Position numbers and translations under genes: made by a program
Source of the DNA: Spirodela intermedia
Taxonomy: Eukaryota; Streptophyta; Magnoliopsida; Alismatales; Araceae
Length of the DNA: 64,000 nucleotides
Direction of reading: 5' to 3'
Assembly: GCA_902729315.2 (NCBI GenBank)
Contig: LR746276.1
Location: 5,840,169-5,904,168, forward strand
Shown: one piece after another, positions 45,301-56,833 of the stretch
How the letters are laid out: each line of letters begins with the position of its first letter
Position numbering within the stretch: position 1 is the stretch's first letter
Notes under the pieces: generated by a model
Database searches by the model: none
Seen by the model: only the letters and a program-made list of their open reading frames with translations
What the model was told of the DNA's origin: nothing

Positions 45301-47760
45301 CTCTCACGCCCCTCTGCAGGTGTCCAGATTTTGCGCCACGTGGAGGGAGAGAGACAAAGAGACTTAGCGTGTTGCGGTGGCCTATCTAGGTTTTGGCGGG
45401 AGTATGTTAAAGCGGATATAGTGACCGGAGAGAAATGATTCTTATAAATATTATAAGTTAGGAACCCCAATAGCTAGAAAATTCAGATATTTTTGTAGTC
45501 ATGAATTTTCTTTTTTTTCTTAAGGAATTCAGATATTTTCTAATTTTATAAACTTTAAATTTGCAATATTTTTTATAATTTATAATATCCAAGGCTTCAC
45601 GACTGATAATATATATAATAAATTATGCAAAATTTAAAATTTTAAAATTAGAAAATATTATTATTTGATTTTTAGATATCTTTCAGCACAAATAAATAAA
45701 TTATAATTATTACAAATATGTCAAAAATAATGGTAAATTTCTATGCCAGTAAAATGTATGTAAGATAATGTCTCGTAATATTTAATTCTTTTCTCAAATA
45801 ATAGGATTTTTATAATGTTTACTCTAAATGATGGAGATAAAATATATTTCAAAATTCACAAAAAAGGAAAATTGGAGTGAGGATGTCAAAATGACATCAG
45901 CACCTCTGACGAATACAATTCGAGGGAAAATAGAGTTCTATCTTGTAATTCTTACATAAATGATTAATAATGATTTAATTGATCAAATTAAAATTTTTAA
46001 AATTCAAAATAATCTGAATTGAATGAAGAAGATTTTAGAGATTTTAAATCACATATAATATCATTAATTTAGAAAAAAAATAAGTTTAAATTAGGAAATA
46101 TAGAGTTTCAACTTTGCAGTAGGGATTGTCGGAATTATGTATGTTCGAAAGGATTATCAAGTAATGTTTATAGTCTCAAAGGCTTTACTTGGATATGAAA
46201 GACATGAGAAATCTCTATATCTTTTTAAGAAGTCTTAAAATTAATAAAATAGGTCGACGAATTATATTTGACAATTGTTACACGACAAAGATAAATTTGA
46301 TGTAAGTAAGGTGTGTCTTAGTGAGCTTAATACTCAAGTTCGTGCAACAAGAGGAGGCTCTCTATTGCATCTAGTATGCTCTGAAAAAGTGTTGACTCAT
46401 CTCCTCGCAGATCATCTTTTTCATGCCAACAACTTATTTGTTGATCAATCGGAGATGATTTCTTTGAAGAATATGTGATTTTTGTATTCAAAATATTTAG
46501 TCAATTTCTAATGATGATCTATGAAAAGTGTTGACTAAATGTTTGTCAATGATCAAGTGATTTCGACAACTAGATTGTTGATCGGTGTTTTGTAGAAAAA
46601 TCATAATTCGATTAGATAAAAAAAAAGAAAAGAAAAGGGGCTTTGGAGAGATTCAAACCTTTGCCGATCGCTAGGCTCCATGGAGAAAATGATAATTACC
46701 TACATACCCTTAACTAATGATGTCAAGAAGGTATTCTTATTATTATAAACTAGGGGTATTTTAGGTATAATAATAATAATAACTAATAGTAGAAATTAAG
46801 ATTTAATACTTCATCCCCAAATTTAAAAATGACATTGTCCTCAATGATACAGAAAAGTTGAAACAAAATGTACATAAAATAATTATATTTAAATTAAATA
46901 TACATATTTGTAAATTTAAGCACTAAAAATATTGTCATAAAGGTTGAATTTCAGAAAGATATCACTTCAACTTCATTTTTGATTTTCCATTTCATCTTAC
47001 ACTCTTATTTATGCACTTTTATTTACAAAAATAAATACAAAAAATACTACAAAATTCTAAAAAAATAGAAGTTATAGAAAAATAATAATTAAATTAATGA
47101 AAAGGAATAATTATTGTTGGCTAGAAAAATAAAAAGTGGCAACTTCAATAGCAAGAGCAAAATTATGAATTCCACTATCCATAGGATATCAACTAACATA
47201 GGAAACTGAAACCTTTGTTTCATAGGATTCATAAGATCAATATGATTTCAAACAAGTAGATATCCTTACGTACACCTTTGCTTCTGTATTATTACTTAGA
47301 CCTTGATCTATGTAGGAAGTCAGTTGTGATCTGCATGAGAATGAGAGTGATATGGCAATAGAGTCATAGGCTTAAGCTTCACAATGCTGAGCAAAAAAAT
47401 TTACTCAGCCTTCATTGATCCATATATTTGAGATCATTTCAAGCATTGTCTTTGTAATTCAAAAAATCTCAATATGGGTTTCCATATTCATCCATTTGTG
47501 CTTTGGATAGTCCACTTATCTGCTAGAATCGGCTTATCTACATCTATTTTTCTTCTAATTCACTTGATTAAGTAATGTTTTCTGGTCATTGGGAGATTAT
47601 GTGATTACCTTTAATCCCAGATCTTTTATATTCTGGGAAATATCTTTAAATCGATATTTTATGTTAATTATTTTAATAGAAATCAGCATATATCGATTTA
47701 AATGACGGTTCTCCAATCACATGGAGGCATTTCCCAATTTAGGATTCTCAATTGCCCGAG
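45301..47760. other. AT-rich spacer, no gene supported
   Basis: About 2.5 kb of AT-rich DNA. A 67-codon frame at 46,275-46,478 is not recognised. A fold-back sequence lies at about 47,590-47,740 (see findings). Composition suggests old transposon remains, but no diagnostic domain was found. Confidence 0.45.
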
Positions 47761-47792
47761 ATCCACATTTCGGATCTGATAACCAGGCATTT

Positions 47793-47937
47793 TGGGCCTA
47801 TAGTGGGCCTATCCGAGTTTATTGGGGCTCTACGGGGCCGACCTGATGTATTGGGCCGTAGTAGATCCCATGTCTGGCCCAAGTAGTCTCGTTACGAGGA
47901 GAATTTCGGGCTCAAACAGATTGGGCCCCCATATTCT
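47793..47937. promoter_or_regulatory. Array of five site II (TGGGCC) elements upstream of ISCA1-like gene
   Basis: TGGGCC occurs at 47,793, 47,804, 47,852 and 47,932, and its complement GGCCCA at 47,876, all within 145 bases and ending 57 bases before the ATG. Site II elements bound by TCP factors are common in plant genes for mitochondrial proteins, which fits the downstream gene. Confidence 0.65.
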
Positions 47938-47993
47938 GCTTGTCGGTTGCTCTCTTTTAAGTACCCCGACGGGCCGGGGGAGACGTGGCAAAG

Positions 47994-48869
47994 ATGGCGT
48001 CTTCCTCCATCCTGAGAGCAGCGGCGGAGAGAATCGCCCCTTCCGCCCGGCGGCAGGCCCTCACCCTCACGGACGCCGCCGCAGACAGGATCCGCCAACT
48101 GCTTGGCCTCCGGCAGCGGAGCTTTCTCAAGCTCGGGGTCAAGGCCCGAGGCTGCAACGGCTTATCCTATACCCTAAACTACGCAGGTTCGTTGGTTTCT
48201 CGATTCCCCAGACCTTCTCCTCTTTGATTTCGGGCCTTTGCATTTGGTCATTGTTTTACTCGCGGGATTTAGGAAATATTCTGTCTCAGTTCACGGGAAT
48301 TGATTCCGCGTGAGATTATTTCTTATTTCCTTAGAGGGAGACTCTAGCAAGGGTTCATCCAAACGTTTCATCTGATTTTTGAATTTTTTGATTGGAATCA
48401 GAAAATCATGGGCTAGAAGGTTCCGTGATTTTAGCCCCTTATATTCTTTTGACGTGTTTTTGAATTTCGCAGAATGGATGAATAATTATAAACCGGCCGC
48501 ATGATTTTTCTCCCTCTTTGTGGGAAAATATATAATTCTGGCATCTCGTGCGTGGGTGAAGAGCCAAAGTGCTCCTTTAAGAAATCATGGGGAATTACAG
48601 CTCTAGTTTCAATAAATGAAGGAGTTGAAAATGTGATCAGGCACTTTCCCCATTGGTAAGTCATTGTTGGCAAGTAGACAGGACATAATGTTTCAGAAAC
48701 GTGAAGAGATCATACATCTAACGATGATTAGAAATATTTTCTAAATGGAGGCATAGAGAGTCATATGGAATTGCTTGATTATGAACGAAGGGTCAAATGC
48801 GAATTCATGCGGCCGGTCAGAACTTTCATGAGAACCTAAAAAGTCTGTGTGTGTATATATCTATGCTTG

Positions 48870-48909
<40 letters not shown>

Positions 48910-49805
48910 TGATTTCTTGTATTGGTTGAATGGGATCTATCAGCCACTGTTCTCAGATATGTTTAAATCAAAGACCAGAGAGCATTTTTCTTTGCCATAT
49001 ATAGCTCAGCCGGATTTGTGGAGAAAAGATGCTCAAAAAATGTTTTGTTTGTATGCAATTTTTTGCTAGGTTTCATGCTTAAGTGGAATTAATGATGTCA
49101 AGATCCTCAGGAATGAATGCTTAGACAGATATTCCCGCAGATCAGCTACTCCCTTGGTTACTCTGTTGAGTTTTCTTCCTAAGCACCTCTAGGAGGGTGT
49201 GTAGGTGTTGGGCATTAAGATTTATGCTTCCTTCTTCTCTCATATAATTCATTTTCTCTCACACACAGATTGAATCTCTGACCCACTGTTTACTTTCTAA
49301 AGCAGAGAAAACAATGTAATTCTCGTACAATCGACATTTTTCGTTCTTAATGATGGTTTTTTTCCGGCTCCCTTATGTAATCCTCTTCTTTGCACCCCGA
49401 TCCTTGGTATTTCCAATAACCTATAAACTGGCAATGATCCACACCTGATCTAGCCTTTGATGCTGACCCTTCTTCAGATGAGAAGGGGAAATTCGATGAG
49501 CTGGTTGAGGACAAAGGTGTCAAAATACTCATTGATCCCAAGGCTCTCATGCACGTTGTTGGGACCAAAATGGACTTCGTGGACGACACGCTCAGGTAGG
49601 TGACCCTACGAGTGAACTAATCAGAATGGATTTTCCCCCGAATGCATAGCTTTCCCACGACGATGTGGGCATCTTCATTTCTGATCGTTGGTCCTTTCAT
49701 TTTAGGTCCGAGTTCATATTTATCAACCCTAACTCGAAAGGCCAATGCGGCTGTGGAGAGTCATTTATGACGTCAGGCAGTCAACCAATGGCTGCCGGTG
49801 ACTAG
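47994..49805 (+). CDS. ISCA1: Iron-sulfur assembly protein IscA-like 1, mitochondrial, 3 exons
   Basis: A-type carrier that receives and delivers Fe-S clusters, mainly 4Fe-4S, in mitochondria. Exons are 47,994-48,186, 49,478-49,595 and 49,706-49,805, giving 136 aa. The first 22 residues are rich in Ser, Ala and Arg and fit a presequence. The three cluster ligands Cys54 (ARGCNGLSY), Cys118 and Cys120 (QCGCGESF) have the spacing usual for the family. The core [18 protein letters not shown] and MDFVDD are typical. Start chosen at the ATG opening [13 protein letters not shown], since upstream in-frame codons lack an ATG. Intron 1 is about 1.3 kb and carries a (GT)n tract. The promoter holds five site II elements. 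Confidence 0.95.
48872..48906. repeat. (GT)n microsatellite in ISCA1-like intron 1
   Basis: About 17 GT units. It is the only long GT tract seen; nearly all other microsatellites here are CT/GA. Confidence 0.95.
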
Positions 49806-50860
49806 AGGGGTCACCAAAGCGAGCAATGACCAGAGGCTTCTCACTGATTGGCAGACCTGATCTCATTCTTTGTGGGCACTCCAGATCTCCGTGCATATCC
49901 CTGGTTCTCGGGAAGAAACAGGTGGAGGAGAGAAACCTTTGAATCACCCACCGCATAGTTCCTTGTGATCTCTAGAGAGAGAGAGAGAGAGAGAGAGGAG
50001 CTTGCGATGATGGGTCATTTTCAGGTGTGATTGTCATTTTTTTCTGTGCTAATGCGGGCCTCTGTTTGATAAACATTTTTTAATGTAAATCTTCTCCGAT
50101 CCTCGTTATGAAGTCATTTGCCCCAAATGGGTTCTTCCCATAATTCGTTCCGTCATTTGCCCCAAATGGGTTCTTCCCATAATTCGTTCCCCAATGATAT
50201 TCGCAGCAGCCGTTGACATGTTCAACTCTCTTATTGACTTCACCACTTTCCCAGCGCCGTGATAGCTCTTCAGATTCTGATGAATTCACTGCACAGTCTT
50301 TCGCTTTTTTGTGTCTTTTTTCCCAAAAAGGAAGCATGCTTTTATGGATTATATATAGAATGTGCTTCGAAGTAATATTTTAAGTAACATAAATCATTGA
50401 TAAGATGTCTCAATCAACAGTCACACCAAAACATTGCCGGATTTTGAGTGAGAAATAGGTCTAATGGGAACCATCATCTTATGAATGATTGTGAAGAATC
50501 ATGTCACTGATGCGCAAACATCCAAGGCAGAGTTCCTTTTTTCCCTATATATTTTCGTTGCTGGGATACTCGGCAGTGCCACCAGCTGACCAAGGAGCCG
50601 TTGCATAGAACTCCACCAGCTGTCAGCAAATGATGAGGCCACGTATCCAGCTACAGAAATTACAAATCGAATTTTCAGCTGTGTTCTCTTCAACCACAAA
50701 CTCTCTGCTCTGCAAGAGACATTGACCGATGTAATTATTTTGCCGTCAGGAGCTGCACCTGTCCAAATCAGACCCTATGGTCGGTGATTAATTCTCTGAA
50801 TTATATGGTTACGATGTCAATTTTTATTTGTGTTTATGCTTTATTTTTAAAAAATACACA
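49806..50860. other. Spacer downstream of the ISCA1-like gene
   Basis: Holds a (GA)n tract (49,973-49,997) and a perfect 39-bp tandem duplication (50,113-50,190). Open frames are not recognised. Probably 3'UTR plus spacer. Confidence 0.5.
50113..50190. repeat. Perfect 39-bp tandem duplication
   Basis: Two identical 39-base copies (50,113-50,151 and 50,152-50,190), each starting GTCATTTGCCCC and ending AATTCGTTCC. Identity suggests a recent event. Confidence 0.95.
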
Positions 50861-51228
50861 TTGATATAATTCTCAGAAAAATAAAGATTTATGCATTTAC
50901 ATTGATTTATTTTTATTTATTTTAAAATAGAAAGATAAATGTGATCATTAGTTGAGACTTTTTCTAAATTTTCTGTAGTTTTTAGGATGTTTTCCTGAAA
51001 TTTTGTGAGTTTTATTATGATACAAATAAAAAAAATAATATGCATTTACACATGAAAATAAAAGGGGGGGGCACTGGTAAGCCAGCACTCGACGGGGGAC
51101 TGCTCAAGCAAGAGGACCCAAATCGGGGGTGTTACCAGCTGGGCTCAATTGGTTAAGGAACCCACGCAGAGCATGTGTGCGTCACTCTCCTTCCACATCA
51201 CCGGGGGCCAATAGGGCGTGGGACAAGG

Positions 51229-51233
51229 AATGG
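51229..51233. repeat. Target-site duplication, left copy (AATGG)
   Basis: AATGG directly precedes the left LTR start TGTAACA. The same five bases directly follow the right LTR at 56,829-56,833. Confidence 0.85.
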
Positions 51234-51724
51234 TGTAACAAGGATGTCGGCTGCTCTACACGAGATCCTTGGTGAGCTCTCGAGCTAATACGCTGAGTGC
51301 TCAAGTTCTTCAAAATATGGAGGATTTGGACTTCTTCCAAGATGATCTTACATGGGGTCGAGGGTCCTTCTTTAAAGGTCCCTTGGTGGGTCCTCTCTTT
51401 AATTCCGATGTGGGATTAAGGTTTGGGTCCTACCCCTTTAGGGTAATTGTCTTCCTCCATTGGCTGATGTCAAGCTCGTGACATCATCCTCCATTGTTGA
51501 GCCCTTGTATTGGGTGCCGTGCTCTACGTTGATGCCGTGCCTTGTGCGGGAGCCATGCTGCACATGGGTGCCATGCCACATGCAAGCACTAGGCCTTGTG
51601 CCAGTGTCGTGCCGTGTGTGGGCGCCGTGCCACGTGTGGGCATTGTGCCGTGTGCAGGCACCATGCCTTGTGCAGGCGTTGTGCTGCGTGCAGTTGTCAT
51701 GTCAGTTATTGGTCCCGTGTAACA
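51234..51724 (-). repeat. 3' LTR of the gypsy element
   Basis: 491 bp, bounded by TGTAACA at both ends on the plus strand (TGTTACA on the element strand). Contains an imperfect 18-bp tandem repeat (about 51,530-51,700) and an extra 58-bp stretch near 51,395-51,450 that the other LTR lacks. Confidence 0.9.
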
Positions 51725-51740
51725 TTCTTCCCCTCTGCTG
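51725..51740 (-). other. Polypurine tract of the gypsy element
   Basis: On the element strand AGCAGAGGGGAAGAA sits directly before the 3' LTR start TGTTACA, where second-strand priming occurs in LTR elements. Confidence 0.8.
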
Positions 51741-52728
51741 AAGTCTGGCATCTTCGTTGGATGGTGTTGCTAGTAGGTCTGAATTAGCACCTCAAGCTGT
51801 CACAAGTCTACCTCTTTCTCTCATGTGGCAGCCTCCCGAGGTTGTCCTGCCCATTGCACTAGATAAAATGTGTTGTGGTGGACATGGTTGCACCCTCCTT
51901 TGTTGATGACTTGGTGATCCAAAATGGCAATGACTACTTAGTATAGTGTGCTTGTACCGTTGGTGGGGGGCGGCAAGGCCAATTGCGGTCTAAGTCGTCC
52001 ACATTTGTATTGTAAGCTTTTAACAGAGAGACATGAAATACTGGATGGATTGGGAGTCATGGGGGGAGTCATAGATGGTACTCCAGGCGGCCTATGCAGG
52101 CGATGATTTAGAATGACCCATCATATCTAGGGACCAATCCGTTATGGCGCTTCAATCTCTGTAGATTCTTGTGGGTAGGATATATGCGCAATAGTACTCA
52201 ATCCTTGACGTCATATTCAACCTCTCGTCGGTGGCGATCCGCATTTTTCTTCATTTGCTAAGCAGCTCTCGCAAAGGCTTCACGAGCTTCCTCTAGTTGG
52301 TCATGACAATTCTTAGTAAACTAGTATGCAGCCAGTAGGTACCCCAGTCCTCATTGTTTCACCAATTATGGAGGCGTCAATGGCTGCCTTCATGTGACCA
52401 GTTCAAAGGGGGAGTGTCCAATAGAGACACATTACTGAATGTTATGGGCAAACTACGCCACATCCAAAAGCTCCACCCAATTGTCTTATCTAGAGGTAAC
52501 ATAATGCCTCAAGTAATCTTCCAACATGCCATTGACTCTCTCTATCTGTCCATCGGTATGTGAATGGAATGCTATAGAGAAGCTTAGTTCAGTGCCCAAG
52601 AAAGTAAAGAGGGCTGACTAGAATCTTTCAGTGAAGTAGGGATCATGATCTGAAACAATGTCTCGTGGAAGGCCCCATAGTTTGACAATGTGTGTCAAGA
52701 ATAAGTCAGCCACTTCTTCCACTTTACA

Positions 52729-52962
52729 TTATGAGTGAGTTGGTATGAATATGGCATACTTAGAGAACTTGTCGACCACCACTAGAATGGTGTCCAGGTC
52801 CCCCACTCGTCGTAGTCTTGTGATGAAGTCCATTGATAGAGATTCCCATGGTCCTTTTGGGATAGGTAATGGCGCCAATGTTCCGACTAAGTAGCATCGC
52901 TCTATCTTATCTTGTTGACATATTAGGCAAGAGCGGACATATGTTTCCACATCTCTCACCAT
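52729..52962 (-). pseudogene. Gypsy integrase fragment
   Basis: The frame reads VRSCLICQQDK, the end of the integrase zinc-binding region, then GPWESLSMDFITRL and LVVVDKFSKYAIFIP from the catalytic core. The catalytic core continues beyond 52,729 with stops and frame breaks, so it is not functional. Element-strand sequence between here and the polypurine tract is too decayed to name domains. Confidence 0.85.
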
Positions 52963-53157
52963 GTTTGGCTAATAAAAATTAGCTGATAAGAGGGCTAGTG
53001 TCCTCTGTTGCCCCGGGTATCCAACAAGGGACACATCATGTGTCTCTCAAAGTAGCTGACACTATAGTTGTCCCCCTTGTGGGATGAAGGACCGTCGGTC
53101 CTCTGTATAAAGGATACCTTCCTCCATCTAGAATCGACATGTCTCACCAGACTCTAT

Positions 53158-53547
53158 CTATTGAATTAGTTGTTTGACAATAGGGTTCGTATTGTATGCT
53201 GCCCAAACCTCCTCTAAAAGATCCCCAATACTTATCGATAATGCTGCCACTTCTGTTGTGGCTTCTTGACGGCTTAATGCATCAGCGACCACATTGGTCT
53301 GTCTTAGTTTATATTTGAGTGTGAAGTTGTACTCTATCAAAAGATCTTGCCATCTTGTCTATTTAGGTGATAATTTTTTCTCGGAGTTGAAACAACTTGT
53401 TGCCACATTATCAGTGTAGATGGTGAAGTGTTGACCAAGTAAGTAATGCCTCCACACCCGCAAACAGTGGACCACTGTCGTCATCTCCTTTTCATGCACC
53501 AAGTACCGTTGCTCTGTGTCATTCAGCTTTCTCCCCTCGAAAGCCAC
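53158..53547 (-). pseudogene. Gypsy RNase H fragment with an internal stop
   Basis: Reads MAFEGRKLNDTEQRYLVHEKEM and VWRHYLLGQHFTIYTDN, then a stop codon, then TRWQDLLIEYNFTLKYK and NVVADALSRQ. A stop replaces the residue before TRWQ, which breaks the polyprotein here. Confidence 0.88.
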
Positions 53548-53699
53548 TAGGTGTCCATCCTACATCAGCACCCCTCCGATGGTCATTTTTGAAGCACCGT
53601 GTATCTTCAAATGATTTGATAAAGTTGGAAAGCTATAAGATTGGTTCCCACATGATTGTTGATCGAAAGTTGTCAAAGGTTTGCTGACATTTATTCGAC

Positions 53700-54437
53700 C
53701 ATTCCCATCATTGATTTTTCTTCAAGAGTTGTGTCAATGGGGCTGCTATATGAGAAAAATTCTTGATAAACTTACGATAATAATTAGTCAACCTTAAGAA
53801 TGATCTTAACTCCACCACTCCTTTTGGTTCAGGTCAATCTTTGATTGCTAACATTTTTTTGTGGTCTATTTGCACTTTCCCACCTCCATTCACATGACTC
53901 AAAAATTCTACTTCTGTCATCGCAAATGTATATTTAGAGGATTCAAATATAGTTGATGGCATTTTAATATCTCTAATATTTGACGTAAGTGCAGTAGATG
54001 TTCTCTTAAGTTGTCATTGTATACTAAGATATCATCAAGGTAGACCACAACAAACTTATTTATAAATAGATGAAAGATGTGATTCATTAAAGCACAAAAT
54101 GTGCTTGAGTATTGGTCAGCCCAAACAACATGATTGTGAATTCATATGATCCATAATGTGTGACACATGTCATTTTCTACTCATCCCCCTCTTTGATGTG
54201 GACTTGATGATAGCCACTCTTCAAGTTCAATTTTGATAAGACTCTTACTACTCCCAACATGTCGAACAAGTCTTCCACATTAAGGATCGGATACTTGTTC
54301 TTGACTGTAATTTTGTTCAAGGCTCTGTAATCTACACAGAGTCTCAACGTTCCATCTTTCTTCTGTTGAAAGAGGACAGGGGCCTCAAATGGTGCATATG
54401 AGGACCATATATATCTTGCCTCTAATAGCTCCTCCAA
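53700..54437 (-). pseudogene. Gypsy reverse transcriptase, disrupted
   Basis: The N-terminal part is open (54,177-54,437: QKKDGTLRLCVDYRALNK, then SGYHQVHI). After a break, the catalytic YLDD box is at 54,031-54,042 within FVVVYLDDILVYND. Frame shifts separate the pieces, so no active polymerase is encoded. Confidence 0.9.
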
Positions 54438-54536
54438 TTATTTCCTCAATTCTTCCAAGTGGGCTGGTGGCATTTTGTATAAGGATCTAGCCGGTGGGCG
54501 TTCTCTAGGTAACAATTCAATCATATGTTCTATATC

Positions 54537-55139
54537 TCACCTAGGTGGTAATTTAGTAGGTAATTTATCTAGCATGATGTCTTGAAATTCATTAAGTAAA
54601 GATAATACATGTGGATGTCTCACCTTTTGACCTTCTCCCTCAACTTCTTGAAGAGTGACCAAGAACATGTCCGCTTCGTGCCACATTTCATTTTTTAGTT
54701 GCATGATTGAGATAGTTTGTGGTCTTGCTCCTTCTTGAGCAGTCCTTTGTACAAAGTAGGAAAATTCCCCTCCACATATCAATATGTCATTGTAGTGGAG
54801 GAATATTCTTACTTTTACTATGGTCGTGAAATTAGCCCTAAGAATAACATCAAAATCATCTATTCGTAACACAAGGAAGTCCAATTGGTCTTCGCATGTG
54901 CCCATTTGTGTCTTCACATGTTGGGCTAGTTTGATCGAGGTTTGGGCTTCAGAGTTGATAGCCTTGATCTTATTGTTAGTGTGGACCAAACTCAGCCCAA
55001 GGTTGTGGGCTTCCTTCTTTGATAGAAAGTTATGAGTGTCCCCTGAGTCTATCAATACTTTTGTCGGAGTGGAGTTGATAATTGCCTCTATAAAGAGTAA
55101 TTTTCTAAGAGCCTCTTGTATGGCCTTCACTTGTACCAC
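54537..55139 (-). pseudogene. Gypsy aspartic protease and linker to RT
   Basis: A 200-codon frame. The protease active-site motif appears as VLIDSGDTHNFLS, a common variant in plant gypsy elements, followed by the LGLSLV strand. The C-terminal part (LLNEFQDIMLDKLPTKLPPR) is the usual lead-in to reverse transcriptase. Open but part of a broken polyprotein. Confidence 0.85.
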
Positions 55140-56340
55140 ATTTAGAAGCTGAATGATGTTTAGATGTGGTACCTCTTCAATTTCCAGTGATGACTACTCC
55201 TATGTCAAGACGAGATTGAGCTGAGCTCTCACCATGCGACGATCATCTCGGTCAAGACAATCTACACTTCGGTGAGGGCCCCCACATATGTGGCATCCTA
55301 TCCACTTGGGTCCCTCAATTTGTAAAGGGGTCTCATTTTGACCTCGGTTGTGGTTGCCTTGACCCACTCCCACCTGGGCCGGTCCTCCTCATCCCCAATT
55401 AGCATTGCGAGCTCGACCCTCTTGAGGTGTGTCATTGTCATTTGATTGTTGGTGTCGATTATCTATCAGTCCATCCGCCACCATCATTGTTCCTCAAATG
55501 TCACGGACTCCTTGTCTACAGATTTCATTTTGGGCCCATATCTAGAGTTCTTCTATGAAATAGTGAAGCTTGTCTTCCTCATCCATCCAAAGTACTTCTA
55601 GTACCAACATAGAGAATTTTTTCACATATTCTCAGATAGACTTGGCATGTTTGAGTTGCCTCATCACGGTCCAAGTAGCTTGGCCCGAGTTTGACGGGTA
55701 GAATTGATCTCAAATTTCCTACATGAATCCCTCTTAGTTAGTGACTAGTGGCCTTGAGAAGTCTTCCATTCAGAGTCTCCACCAAGTCTTTGCATTGCCA
55801 GTGAGGGATAAGCTTCTCACAAATACTTTCTTCTTCAGATATAATGTTGGAGTTGACGTACCTTTGGAGATCCCAAATGAAGTTCTTGATTAACATGGTA
55901 TCTCATTCTCCTGAGTAAGTCTTTGGTTCTAGGGCTTTGACTCAAGTTGAGCTAGGGTTTGCTTCCGAGTTAAGGGACCTCTAGAACTTACTTGTCAGTT
56001 CCTCAATCCTTCTGAAAAATTTCTCTCGTAATGTTGATATATCTTCCTTCTGGGATTCATAAGCAGTGGCCATAGCTCTCGTTTGATCATAGATCGGCTA
56101 TAGCTCCTCATTGAGTTTTGTCGAAAGTGCTTTGATTGCTACCTAATCTTGCTCCTCCCTTAGGCTCAATTGAGTTGCTTCTTCTCATAGGCGACTTAAT
56201 TCAATCTGCCATTGTTCCATTAGAGTCTCTACATCACGAGTTGTGGTCTCTTGTTGCTTTGTTAATCAAGTAATTCTTTGCCCCTGGGTACCACTCGTAC
56301 CCAATCTATCCTCCGTTTCCATTATCTATGGTAAATAGAA
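55140..56340 (-). pseudogene. Gypsy gag region with CCHC zinc knuckle, degraded
   Basis: The zinc knuckle CHICGGPHRSVDC (C-x2-C-x3-H-x4-C) is encoded at 55,257-55,295 on the minus strand. The rest of gag toward 56,340 is interrupted by stops and shifts, though fragments are still gag-like in composition. Confidence 0.8.
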
Positions 56341-56375
56341 AAAAAGAGGATGTAGAGAATCCTAACCTTACTTCG

Positions 56376-56394
56376 TAACTTGGCTTTGATACCA
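56376..56394 (-). other. Primer binding site (initiator tRNA-Met type)
   Basis: Immediately inside the 5' LTR, after a one-base spacer, the element strand reads TGGTATCAAAGCCAAGTT. This is close to the TGGTATCAGAGCC complement of plant initiator tRNA-Met used by many plant LTR elements, with one change in the first 13 bases. Confidence 0.85.
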
Positions 56395-56395
56395 C

Positions 56396-56828
56396 TGTAA
56401 TAAAGATGTCGGCCGCTCTGCACGAGATCCCTAGTGAGCTCCCGAGCTAATATGCTGAGGGCTCAAGTTCTTCAAAACGTGGAGGATCTAGTCTTCTTCC
56501 AAGATGATCTTACATGGGGTCAGGGTTCCTTTTTTAAAGAAGGTCCCCTGGGGGGTCCTCCATTGGCTGATGTCAAGCTCATGATGTCATCCTTCATTGT
56601 TGAGCCCTTGTATCGGGTGCTGTGCTCTGCGTCGATGCCGTGCCTTGTGCGGGCACCATGCCGCACATGGGTGTCATGCCGCATGTAGGCACCAGGCCTT
56701 GTGCCAGTGTTGTGCTGTGCACGAGCGCCGTGCTGCATGCGGGTGTTGTGCTATGTGCAAGCGCTCGTGCCTTGTGTGGGCATTGTGCTGCACGTTGTTG
56801 TCATGTCAATTGTTGGTCCCATGTAACA
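56396..56828 (-). repeat. 5' LTR of the gypsy element
   Basis: 433 bp, starts TGTAATA and ends TGTAACA on the plus strand; the first end has one base change from its partner. Carries the same 18-bp repeat family as the other LTR (about 56,630-56,800). Confidence 0.9.
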
Positions 56829-56833
56829 AATGG
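56829..56833. repeat. Target-site duplication, right copy (AATGG)
   Basis: Matches the five bases before the left LTR exactly. Confidence 0.85.

Larger units (their letters stand above)
51234..56828 (-). mobile_element. Complete but inactive Ty3/gypsy LTR retrotransposon
   Basis: A 5,595-bp element on the minus strand with two LTRs (51,234-51,724 and 56,396-56,828), a 5-bp target duplication AATGG on both sides, a primer binding site inside the right LTR and a purine tract inside the left LTR. Minus-strand order is gag zinc knuckle (55,257-55,295), protease (54,750-55,139), reverse transcriptase with YLDD (54,031-54,042), RNase H (about 53,158-53,547) and integrase (about 52,729-52,962). PR-RT-RH-INT order is the gypsy signature. 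Stops and frame breaks interrupt the polyprotein, so it cannot move on its own. LTRs differ at roughly a tenth of positions plus a 58-bp length difference, which suggests an old insertion. Confidence 0.92.

Noticed and set aside
46275-46478. 67-codon plus frame, partly similar to LADH motifs of gypsy RNase H
   Set aside because: Only a four-residue resemblance, with no other polymerase landmark nearby.
46650-46690. tRNA T-arm-like text GATTCAAACC near 46,650
   Set aside because: No cloverleaf, D-arm or anticodon arm can be drawn around it. Likewise, a similar GGTTCTCGAATCC near 57,000 lacks the rest of a tRNA.
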